DNA of 8,493 nucleotides from Bacillota bacterium (GTDB taxonomy: Bacteria > Bacillota > Clostridia > Christensenellales > SZUA-584), in contig JAEZIW010000224.1 in NCBI GenBank assembly GCA_023436525.1, positions 1-8,493 of the forward strand, read 5' to 3'. Every line of letters begins with the position of its first letter. Position 1 is the first letter of the stretch. The notes under the pieces were generated by a model, which did not search any database, was not told where the DNA came from, and saw only the letters and a program-made list of their open reading frames with translations. A program made the position numbers and the translations under genes. Below, in pieces: positions 1 through 5,209 of the stretch.

Positions 1-8
1 CTAATTCC

Positions 9-96
9 GTCATCCTGAGGAGTAAAGCGACGACTACGAAGTGGACCAGGATCTGTTGTGACAGATTCTTCACTCGCTACACTCGTTCAGAATGAC
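9..96. repeat. Degenerate intergenic inverted repeat
   Basis: The ends are imperfect inverted copies: GTCATCCTGA at 9-18 and TCAGAATGAC at 87-96, with one mismatch. An internal hairpin lies at 48-55 (AGGATCTG) and 62-69 (CAGATTCT) with a 6-base loop. I recognise the general form (GTCATCCTGAG...AGGATCT...AGATTCT...TCAGAATGAC) as a dispersed intergenic repeat seen in many clostridial genomes. That family link is from memory, not from a search. There is no open reading frame of note across it, and this copy looks decayed. Confidence 0.5.
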
Positions 97-164
97 CGCT
101 AACCGTAGCTTTCGTTCATTGTGATACGTAAGCGCATGACGATCCCTAGCCTGTCCACTACTTA

Positions 165-194
165 GTCGATTCGCTTTCGCTCACTCGAAATGAT
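165..194. repeat. Fragment of a related intergenic repeat
   Basis: The stretch GTCGATTCGCTTTCGCTCAC followed by TCGAAATGAT resembles the right half of the repeat at 9-96 (ATTCTTCACTCGCTAC...TTCAGAATGAC). It is probably a second, more decayed or truncated copy. The rest of 97-218 shows nothing I can identify. Confidence 0.3.
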
Positions 195-218
195 ATTTGG
201 TACTTTGTCAGCACATTT

Positions 219-247
219 AGCGGTATCCATAACGATACCGCTTTTTT
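219..247 (+). terminator. Intrinsic terminator of an upstream transcript
   Basis: A perfect 9-bp stem AGCGGTATC (219-227) / GATACCGCT (234-242) with the 6-base loop CATAAC runs directly into a run of six T (242-247). This is a textbook rho-independent terminator on the forward strand. It ends transcription coming from beyond the left edge and insulates the GNAT-ABC unit that follows. Confidence 0.85.
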
Positions 248-264
248 ATTTCCCCGGCGTGGGA

Positions 265-270
265 TATAAT
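265..270 (+). promoter_or_regulatory. Putative -10 box of the GNAT-ABC unit
   Basis: A perfect TATAAT lies 35 bases before the GNAT start and just after the terminator. The expected -35 position falls in the terminator T-tract and does not match TTGACA well, and there is no TGn extension. The site is therefore supported only by the -10 match and its position. Confidence 0.35.
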
Positions 271-305
271 GGATTTACAATTCTTTTCTCTTAAGGCGGG
301 TTAAT

Positions 306-803
306 ATGAACGGTTATGAAATTTGTGACGTGAGGGACGACGAACTCGAAGCATGCGTACAGATGATACGCGCCGCATTTGATACGGTAGCAAAAGCATT
401 CGGGCTTACAGAACATAACTGCCCGACGAACGCCGCATTTATGAAAATAGAAAGGCTGCTTTACGATCGCGATAAGGGGAACAAGATGTACGCGCTTAAC
501 CTGGACGGTGTAATTGCCGGGTTCGTGCAGCTAGAGAACAAGGACGACGGACGGTATGAACTGAAAAATATCGCCGTATTGCCGCAACTCCGTCACTTGG
601 GTTTCGGAAAAATATTGCTCGATTCCGCGAAGGAAAAGGTCAGGCAATTCGGCGGTAATAAAATATCCATCGGCATCATCGAAGAGAATATGCTTTTAAA
701 GCAGTGGTATGAAAAAAACGGCTTTGTGCACCTCGGCACGAAGAAGTTTGACCATTTGCCATTCACGGTGGGCTTTATGGAAGCGACGATAGACCAACAC
801 TAA
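306..803 (+). CDS. GNAT family N-acetyltransferase
   Basis: This 165-residue protein is a typical single-domain GNAT enzyme, predicted to transfer acetyl from acetyl-CoA to an amine. The substrate is unknown. The fold is visible as an N-terminal helix region (13-33), the central strand Y62-L76, then the strand IAVLP (89-93) followed by the pyrophosphate-binding loop R96-H-L-G99-F-G101, which fits the Q/R-x-x-G-x-G/A motif. The C-terminal WYEKNGF segment is the usual motif B end. The length is normal for the family. The ATG at 306 is preceded by AAGGCGG (293-299). Its stop is only 10 bases before the next gene, whose ribosome binding site overlaps this stop, so it is probably co-transcribed with the ABC genes. 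Cytoplasmic location is inferred from the lack of a signal or membrane segment. A role in self-protection or modification of an exported compound is possible but is speculation. Confidence 0.88.
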   Translation: MNGYEICDVRDDELEACVQMIRAAFDTVAKAFGLTEHNCPTNAAFMKIERLLYDRDKGNKMYALNLDGVIAGFVQLENKDDGRYELKNIAVLPQLRHLGFGKILLDSAKEKVRQFGGNKISIGIIEENMLLKQWYEKNGFVHLGTKKFDHLPFTVGFMEATIDQH

Positions 804-813
804 GGGGGCTTAT

Positions 814-1638
814 ATGCAGATGCTCGCTGCCGAGCATATCGGTAAAACATACGACAAGCATAGCGTGCTCAAAGACATTAACCTGGCTGTGCGCAAAGGC
901 GAGGCCATTGCGCTTGTCGGTGAAAATGGCTGCGGCAAAAGCACGCTGATTCGCATATTAAGCGGGCTCACACCGCCAAGCCAAGGCCGCGTTTCGGCTG
1001 CGCCCGGCTCACAATGTGCATTTGTTCCCGATCGCTTCGACAAGGTCAATATGACGATCCCGCGTTATTTAAGCCACATGCGGCTGCTCGGCGGCGCTGA
1101 AACGGAAGAGCCGGAACCGTATTACGGCCTATTCTCGCTTGGCGATATGCTGGATACGCCGATGAAATACCTCTCAAAAGGCACGCTGCAAAAAGCAGCG
1201 GTGATTCAGGCGCTCACATCAGCGTGCAACATCATGTTTCTCGACGAGCCGCTCTCGGGGCAGGATACGGCTTCGCAGTATCAATTTGCGCGGGAGCTGA
1301 AAAAACGAAAGGCGGCGGGCATGGCCATTGTGATGGCTTGTCATGAGCCATTCTTAATTGAGGAACTGGCAGACGTGGTTTATCAGTTTAAAGAAGGGAT
1401 TCTTGTCAGCGGCGAAAGCTATGTGTTTGAACGCGGACGGACGCACTGCATATTTTTGATAGAACCAAACAACGCGGATTTAGCAGATGAATTGGCATCG
1501 CTGGGCGTGCAGATGACAGTTTTGGGACGGCTTGCGAAGATTGAAGCGCCGAGAGACACGGCAAAGGCGCTGTTTGCTCTGTTCGCGGCACAAAACGTAC
1601 GCATCGTGAAATACGACGAGACGGAGGGCGTATGCTGA
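814..1638 (+). CDS. ABC transporter ATP-binding protein
   Basis: This 274-residue ATPase subunit should power a membrane transporter together with the downstream gene. It has Walker A GENGCGKST (36-44), signature LSKGTLQK (120-127) in place of LSGGQ, Walker B NIMFLDEP (139-146, with D144 and catalytic E145), D-loop SGQD (148-151) and the switch histidine H177. At the Q-loop position the sequence is FVPDRF, with D73 where Gln is usual. The LSKG-type signature is common in ABC-2 exporter ATPases of the CcmA/drug-export kind. About 60 residues after the core (roughly 215-274) form an additional C-terminal region, also common in that group. The ATG at 814 follows AAGGGGG (802-808) with good spacing; an alternative ATG lies 6 bases later. 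The last 7 bases overlap the permease start, which suggests translational coupling. The substrate cannot be told from sequence. Confidence 0.93.
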   Translation: MQMLAAEHIGKTYDKHSVLKDINLAVRKGEAIALVGENGCGKSTLIRILSGLTPPSQGRVSAAPGSQCAFVPDRFDKVNMTIPRYLSHMRLLGGAETEEPEPYYGLFSLGDMLDTPMKYLSKGTLQKAAVIQALTSACNIMFLDEPLSGQDTASQYQFARELKKRKAAGMAIVMACHEPFLIEELADVVYQFKEGILVSGESYVFERGRTHCIFLIEPNNADLADELASLGVQMTVLGRLAKIEAPRDTAKALFALFAAQNVRIVKYDETEGVC

Positions 1639-2357
1639 AGGCCTTATGCAGATTTGAGATGGATAAGCTCTTAAAGAGCAGCCGTTTGGTTGTGCCGCTG
1701 CTGATTTTGTTTGCGTATATCGGTATCGCTTACGCGGTCGGGCCGCTTCGCGTTGCGAGCAGCTTCGGTATTTGCTCGCTCGTGCTGTTTGTGCTGATGG
1801 TCAGCATCGGGGTGATGGAGGATGGCCTTGGGTACGCGATGATTGAGCAGACGATGCTCGTTCGGCTGCGAAACAAATCGCTGTTTTATCTCGGCAAAGC
1901 GGCGCTGATGGCGGCGGTAAGCCTTGTGTTTGCAGCGATTTCGGTGCTTGCCCCCGTGCTGATTGACTTGATGAATGGCGGCACGTTATTCAGCCGCGGC
2001 GTGGTGCTGTCCGATATACTGTCGGGCTTTGTGCTGTTCGCTCTTTCCGGGATGTGCGGCGGGGTCACAGGCCTGTTTGCGCATCACAGAATTATACAGA
2101 ACCGCAAAACCGCGATTCTGCTTTGTATCGCGTTCGCGTTGCTGACAATCATTAAGGGGGCGATGAATTCGCAGGTGCAGGCACTGGTATATGTCACGTG
2201 GATACTGCCGCCCGTGCATGATTTAAGCGTTAGCTACAGCAAGGGTGATTTTTTTAATTTTGGGTCAACGTGGATGTATTTTCTCTGGCTCGCGGGTTAC
2301 ATCGCGATACAGATCGTCGCTTATGTGGCGATTCTGCGAAAACGGGGCGTGGAGTGA
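1632..2357 (+). CDS. ABC-2-like membrane permease subunit
   Basis: This 241-residue polytopic membrane protein has about six hydrophobic segments: near 19-37, 44-65, 86-112, 128-149, 160-178 and 217-235. A shorter hydrophobic stretch lies near 183-195. The basic, charged N-terminus (RFEMDKLLKSSR) before the first segment is typical of ABC-2 type export permeases. No strong family motif is visible, so the assignment rests on topology and on the adjacent ATPase. The ATG at 1632 lies inside the end of the ATPase gene (7-base overlap) and has GGAGGG at 1623-1628 as ribosome binding site. It is the last gene of the forward unit: the repeat island begins 21 bases after the stop, and the first hairpin with GGAACGAC arms lies at 2427-2448. 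Substrate and direction of transport are unknown; export is likely by analogy. Confidence 0.82.
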   Translation: MLKALCRFEMDKLLKSSRLVVPLLILFAYIGIAYAVGPLRVASSFGICSLVLFVLMVSIGVMEDGLGYAMIEQTMLVRLRNKSLFYLGKAALMAAVSLVFAAISVLAPVLIDLMNGGTLFSRGVVLSDILSGFVLFALSGMCGGVTGLFAHHRIIQNRKTAILLCIAFALLTIIKGAMNSQVQALVYVTWILPPVHDLSVSYSKGDFFNFGSTWMYFLWLAGYIAIQIVAYVAILRKRGVE

Positions 2358-2378
2358 ATTTGAGAAGATGGTGTCGGG

Positions 2379-2496
2379 CGGACGCTTGATAATCGCCCCT
2401 ACGGCTGTTATAGGCACGAATTGTAGGGAACGACATCTGTGTCGTTCCGCTGTTTGCAAGAATTTTCAGATATCTCCCCTCGTCAATTGCCGGATT
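2379..2496. repeat. Dispersed intergenic repeat, copy 1
   Basis: This is the first copy of an element found again at 2640-2756. The first 77 bases (2379-2455 versus 2640-2716) differ at only 5 positions. Similarity then weakens but resumes at GTCAATTGCCGGATT (2482-2496), with one base of length difference. It contains a stem GGAACGAC (2427-2434) / GTCGTTCC (2441-2448); in this copy A2435 and T2440 extend the stem to 9 bp. The left dyad (GGACGCTT...AATCGCCC) is imperfect here. There is no coding capacity. I associate this GGGCGATTGATAATCGCCCC...GGAACGAC family with clostridial intergenic repeats, from memory only. Confidence 0.85.
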
Positions 2497-2514
2497 GAGA
2501 ATCCGCCAATTGCC

Positions 2515-2534
2515 ACCTCCCTCCAGAGGGAGGT
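2515..2534. repeat. Inverted repeat between the two element copies
   Basis: A perfect 8-bp dyad, ACCTCCCT (2515-2522) / AGGGAGGT (2527-2534), has a 4-base loop CCAG. No T-run follows on either strand, so it does not look like an intrinsic terminator. It follows directly on the repeat copy at 2379-2496 and may be part of a larger composite repeat. Confidence 0.6.
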
Positions 2535-2581
2535 AAAGTTACCAGCATCTTAATTTCTCAATAAAAAAAAGAGTATTCCTG

Positions 2582-2614
2582 TACCCCGAAGGGGTAAAAA
2601 CCACTCGAAACGAG
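2582..2614. repeat. Two small adjacent hairpins in the repeat island
   Basis: TACCCC (2582-2587) and GGGGTA (2591-2596) form a perfect 6-bp stem with loop GAA. CTCG (2604-2607) and CGAG (2611-2614) form a 4-bp stem with loop AAA. An A-run lies upstream at 2562-2570. No function is evident. They are probably components of the dyad-rich repeat island that fills 2358-2762, where there is no credible gene. Confidence 0.4.
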
Positions 2615-2639
2615 AGCATAAAGCCGTATTCGCTTTTGG

Positions 2640-2756
2640 CGGGCGATTGATAATCGCCCCTACGGCTGTTATAGGCACGAATTATAGGGAACGACCTCCG
2701 TGTCGTTCCGCTGTTTATATGAGTTTACTGAGAACTCCTTGGTCAATTGCAGGATT
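2640..2756. repeat. Dispersed intergenic repeat, copy 2
   Basis: This is the second copy of the element at 2379-2496, in direct orientation 260-261 bases downstream. Both internal dyads are perfect here: GGGCGATT (2641-2648) / AATCGCCC (2652-2659) with loop GAT, and GGAACGAC (2688-2695) / GTCGTTCC (2702-2709) with a 6-base loop. It ends with GTCAATTGCAGGATT at 2742-2756, just before the stop of the reverse-strand zinc-ribbon gene. It could serve as a transcript end or RNA-stability element for that gene, but no T-tract supports termination. Confidence 0.85.
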
Positions 2757-2762
2757 CAAAAA

Positions 2763-2963
2763 TCAATGGTGTATTTTACCGCAATAATCATTCACAACCC
2801 GTTGCATTTCATCCTCTGTGGGTTTAGAAAGCTCGCAGCAATTACAATACCTGCATTTAGGCTCTGATTCATTTTGAACAACAATAATCGTTTCGCAATT
2901 GTTGCATTTATAAGAGATAGAATATAGAGTGTCATGTAAATCAATCATATCCAGCAAAGCCAA
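2763..2963 (-). CDS. Small zinc-ribbon protein, unknown function
   Basis: This hypothetical protein of up to 66 residues has two CxxC knuckles, C20-N-N-C23 and C37-R-Y-C40, about 13 residues apart. That is the spacing of a treble-clef or zinc-ribbon fold binding one Zn2+. Extra C42, C43 and a C-terminal C61/H65/H66 group could add ligands. I do not recognise a family. The longest frame starts with TTG at 2963, but the ribosome binding site AGAGG (2967-2971) is only 3 bases from it. A TTG at 2957 has 9-base spacing and is the better start (64 residues); the first ATG is at 2948. The gene is A+T-rich compared with the ABC unit and gpr, and lies alone on the reverse strand between a repeat island and gpr. 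A short-frame artefact cannot be excluded, but the regular cysteine pattern and ribosome binding site argue for a real gene. Confidence 0.68.
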   Translation of the reverse strand: MALLDMIDLHDTLYSISYKCNNCETIIVVQNESEPKCRYCNCCELSKPTEDEMQRVVNDYCGKIHH

Positions 2964-2993
2964 ACACCTCTCAATACAATGAATACACTACCA

Positions 2994-3002
2994 ATTGTAT
3001 CA
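2994..3002 (-). promoter_or_regulatory. Possible extended -10 of the zinc-ribbon gene
   Basis: Read on the reverse strand this is TGATACAAT, an extended -10 (TGn plus TACAAT, one change from TATAAT), about 30 bases before the zinc-ribbon start. No recognisable -35 lies 17 bases upstream; that position is occupied by the palindrome at 3012-3025. Confidence 0.35.
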
Positions 3003-3011
3003 TAAAGATGG

Positions 3012-3025
3012 ATATAGCGCTATAT
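3012..3025. promoter_or_regulatory. 14-bp perfect palindrome, possible operator
   Basis: ATATAGCGCTATAT is a perfect 14-bp self-complementary sequence. It sits in the 237-base gap between the divergent zinc-ribbon gene and gpr, over the expected -35 region of the possible zinc-ribbon promoter. A dimeric regulator binding site is a fair guess. In A+T-rich DNA a palindrome of this length can also arise by chance. The rest of 3026-3140 shows nothing I can name. Confidence 0.3.
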
Positions 3026-3140
3026 ATTTTGTTATGGGATCTAATGTTAATAATAAATCTTATGTCTTCTCAAAATCCTTATTTGTTTTTGATTGCAAAT
3101 TCTGCCGCGAATCGACGATGAAAATGCGTCTCATACGCGT

Positions 3141-3169
3141 GTTTATTCGCACCAACCTTGCAAATACTA
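3141..3169 (+). promoter_or_regulatory. Possible forespore (sigma-F/G-like) promoter of gpr
   Basis: GTTTA (3141-3145) resembles the GnATA -35 of forespore sigma factors, and AATACTA (3163-3169) matches 6 of 7 bases of the Bacillus subtilis sigma-G -10 form CATNNTA. The gap is 17 bases, slightly longer than the usual 15. It ends 31 bases before the gpr TTG, a sensible leader length. In Bacillus, gpr is a forespore gene read by sigma-F and sigma-G. The match is by eye and weak. Confidence 0.3.
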
Positions 3170-3186
3170 TGTTTGATTATTATTAC

Positions 3187-3192
3187 AGGAGG
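3187..3192 (+). promoter_or_regulatory. Ribosome binding site fixing the gpr TTG start
   Basis: A perfect AGGAGG lies 8 bases before TTG 3201. The frame has a TGA at 3174-3176 and no ATG, GTG or TTG between that stop and 3201, so no longer GPR is possible in this frame. The next in-frame ATG (3222) would remove the conserved IRTDLA segment. Confidence 0.85.
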
Positions 3193-3200
3193 ACACAGCA

Positions 3201-4121
3201 TTGATACGCACAGACCTTGCGATGGAGGCGGCGCAGTCCGCAGGACAAATACCCGGTGTGCATGTGCAAAATGATGAGGTGATGCCGGGCGTGCACCGCT
3301 CGCGCGTCACGGTGCTCAACGAAGAGGGTGAAAAGGCAATCGGCAAAAAGAAAGGCATCTACGTGACCATTTCGGCAGATCAGCTGGCGCAGGGCGATAT
3401 GGAGCTCGACGAGCATTGTTCAATGGCGCTGGCAACCGAGATACGCAACATGGCAGGCGATGCGCTGAACGGCGTGGTGCTGGTGGTGGGGCTGGGGAAC
3501 CGCATGGTGACGCCCGACGCACTGGGTCCGGCTGTTTGCGATGAGGTGTTTGTGACACGCCACATTCACGAATATGCGCCGGAAGGCATTGATGAACGCA
3601 TCGGCAACGTAAGCGCCATTGCGCCCGGCGTGCTCGGCATCACAGGCATAGAAACGGGTGAGGTGGTTGAAGGCGTGGTGGAACGCATGAAGCCTTCGCT
3701 TGTGATCGTGGTGGATTCGCTCGCGTCTCGCAGCCTTGAACGCGTGCGCACCACCATACAAGTTGCCGATACAGGCATCGCGCCCGGCGCGGGCATCGGC
3801 AACAAACGAAAAGCGCTTGATTACGAGTCGCTCGGTGTTCCCGTGCTGGCCGTTGGTGTACCGCTCGTTGTGTACGCATCCACCATTGCGGAGGAACTGA
3901 TGCAGACGGCGATGGAGAAAACACCGACCGACGTGAATGTGCAGCCCGGCATGCAGCGCATACTCGACGCGATGAAGGATGTGCAGGGAGCCGATATGAT
4001 TGTGACGCCCAAGGAGATTGATAAGGTGGTGTCGGATGTGGCGCGCATTATTGCGGACGCGCTGAACATATCACTGAACAAAAACATGACGATCGCTGAG
4101 GTCCGGCGGTACATGCATTGA
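3201..4121 (+). CDS. gpr: Germination protease GPR
   Basis: GPR is the endopeptidase that starts breakdown of small acid-soluble spore proteins when a spore germinates; it is made in the forespore as a zymogen. This 306-residue protein has the family hallmarks: N-terminal IRTDLAMEA (2-10), VVGLGNRMVTPDALGP (95-110) with D106, and IVVDSLASRS (169-178) with D172. The two aspartates are 66 residues apart, the same spacing as Asp127 and Asp193, which I recall as the essential pair of the Bacillus megaterium enzyme. The TTG start is fixed by AGGAGG and by an in-frame upstream stop. Oddly, the autoprocessing point (TD|LA in Bacillus) is then after residue 5, leaving a 5-residue propeptide instead of about 15. 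The protein is also shorter than the roughly 370-residue Bacillus forms. The next gene, spoIIP, follows after 59 bases, matching the gpr-spoIIP order known in Bacillus. Confidence 0.95.
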   Translation: MIRTDLAMEAAQSAGQIPGVHVQNDEVMPGVHRSRVTVLNEEGEKAIGKKKGIYVTISADQLAQGDMELDEHCSMALATEIRNMAGDALNGVVLVVGLGNRMVTPDALGPAVCDEVFVTRHIHEYAPEGIDERIGNVSAIAPGVLGITGIETGEVVEGVVERMKPSLVIVVDSLASRSLERVRTTIQVADTGIAPGAGIGNKRKALDYESLGVPVLAVGVPLVVYASTIAEELMQTAMEKTPTDVNVQPGMQRILDAMKDVQGADMIVTPKEIDKVVSDVARIIADALNISLNKNMTIAEVRRYMH

Positions 4122-4131
4122 TCAATGGCCG

Positions 4132-4161
4132 GATATATCTTCTTATGTTTTAGCATATCTT
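4132..4161 (+). promoter_or_regulatory. Possible sigma-E-like promoter of first spoIIP
   Basis: GATATAT (4132-4138) and CATATCTT (4154-4161), separated by 15 bases, resemble the mother-cell sigma-E form kmATATT-N14/15-CATACAnT. The second spoIIP copy has a similar arrangement. The predicted transcript start would fall at or next to the ribosome binding site (GGAG 4168-4171), giving a very short leader, which is a weakness. The gene could also be read through from gpr. Confidence 0.35.
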
Positions 4162-4180
4162 TTGACAGGAGTGCAAAATC

Positions 4181-5149
4181 ATGAAGAGATTAAAAAACGG
4201 CCGTGTCGTCTATGAGCCTATGCCGTCAAATCAGCCTCGCCGCATCCCAAAAAAGAACAATCTCATTTTTAAGGCTGTGACGGCTTTTGCGCTCATAGCC
4301 TTTTTGGCGTTTTCGATTAGCATTACGCTGAATCGGGAGATAACGCAGCTTGTATCGGCACCGAGTCGATCGCCTCTTCCGGCTGATGGCAACCGTATCG
4401 ATGCATCCGGAGAAGAAGAGGCAGCACGGCAGGAAGGGATTGTATTTGACGTGATGCCCGACGATATCAAGCTGGAGATATTGGGCTTTGCTAAGGATAA
4501 GCCAAAGGCATTTCATGTTGGCACACAGGGGCCTCAAGTATTGATCTATCATACACACACACGCGAGGCTTACAAACAGACGGTTGTTGATGCTTATGCC
4601 GAAATCGGTCAGTATCAAACCCTGCAGCAGTCACATTCTGTGGTCGCGGTGGGCGATGTGCTGGCAGCAGAATTAGAGCGTTACGGATTTACGGTGATGC
4701 ACGATACGACCGACCATGTACCGCCATCCCAAAATACGGCATATTCACGTTCCCTTCAGACGATGGAAAAATACAAAATGGAATACCCTTCGCTGCGTCT
4801 TTTTATTGATGTGCACCGCGATGCAAGCTCGGATACCAAGGATTTTATAACCGTGAATGGCGAAGAATGCGCACATATCATGTTTGTGGTGGATAACGGT
4901 CAGGGCTATAAACAAAAGCCCGTTTACGAATCAAACTTTAAGCTGGCGCAGTCTATCACAAACGAACTTGAGAAAATACATAAGGGGTTCACACGCCCCA
5001 TCTGCATTAAATCCCATAGCCATAACCAGAACGTATCGGATATGTGTTTGCTGATTGAGGTGGGCCATAACGCGAACTCGCTTGAACAAGCCAAGAATGC
5101 GGCTAAATATGCCGCGCTTGCGATAAGCCGCGTGGTGGCAATTGACTGA
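4181..5149 (+). CDS. spoIIP: SpoIIP-type stage II sporulation hydrolase, copy 1
   Basis: SpoIIP is a membrane-anchored amidase/endopeptidase that works with SpoIID and SpoIIM on the mother-cell side of the septum to thin and remodel peptidoglycan during engulfment. This 322-residue protein has a short basic cytoplasmic tail, one membrane segment (about 28-50), a linker, and the catalytic domain from about 118. It shows HTHTREAY (124-131), DVHRDA (210-215) and LLIEVGHNAN (290-299); these hold the His and Glu residues expected to bind zinc and act in catalysis, by analogy with amidase_3 enzymes. Compared with copy 2 it has diverged at several positions: FVVD (D238) for FVVG, P-V248 for P-N, C275 for Arg, and SHNQ (280-283) for RYNQ. 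The putative metal-ligand motifs are intact, so it is probably active or only recently relaxed. GGAG lies 9 bases before the ATG. It sits 59 bases after gpr. Confidence 0.92.
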   Translation: MKRLKNGRVVYEPMPSNQPRRIPKKNNLIFKAVTAFALIAFLAFSISITLNREITQLVSAPSRSPLPADGNRIDASGEEEAARQEGIVFDVMPDDIKLEILGFAKDKPKAFHVGTQGPQVLIYHTHTREAYKQTVVDAYAEIGQYQTLQQSHSVVAVGDVLAAELERYGFTVMHDTTDHVPPSQNTAYSRSLQTMEKYKMEYPSLRLFIDVHRDASSDTKDFITVNGEECAHIMFVVDNGQGYKQKPVYESNFKLAQSITNELEKIHKGFTRPICIKSHSHNQNVSDMCLLIEVGHNANSLEQAKNAAKYAALAISRVVAID

Positions 5150-5161
5150 GTATCACAGTAT

Positions 5162-5190
5162 GTATATATGCCTCTCGTTCTGCATATGTT
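5162..5190 (+). promoter_or_regulatory. Possible sigma-E-like promoter of second spoIIP
   Basis: GTATATA (5162-5168) and CATATGTT (5183-5190), separated by 14 bases, mirror the arrangement before copy 1. The 28 bases before the two homologous starts (4153-4180 and 5182-5209) are identical at 23 positions without gaps and include the -10-like box and the ribosome binding site. Shared descent explains the similarity, so it does not by itself prove promoter function. Confidence 0.35.
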
Positions 5191-5209
5191 TTATGAGGAG
5201 TGCAAAATG

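Noticed and set aside
2245..2553. A 102-codon forward frame running from the permease gene into the repeat island
   Set aside because: It starts inside the permease gene in another frame, crosses repeat copy 1 and its dyads, and has no ribosome binding site or recognisable domain.
2358..2762. CRISPR array or riboswitch in the repeat-rich gap
   Set aside because: There are only two direct copies 261 bases apart, with dyads but no regular short repeat-spacer pattern. I recognise no riboswitch core, and the gap precedes no forward gene that it could control.
2995..3204. A 69-codon forward frame upstream of gpr
   Set aside because: It lies in A+T-rich intergenic DNA over the palindrome and possible promoter, has no ribosome binding site, and overlaps the gpr start.
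5168..5209. Upstream extension of spoIIP copy 2 to the ATG at 5168
   Set aside because: The ribosome binding site at 5195-5200 lies inside that extension, and alignment with copy 1 places the start at 5210.
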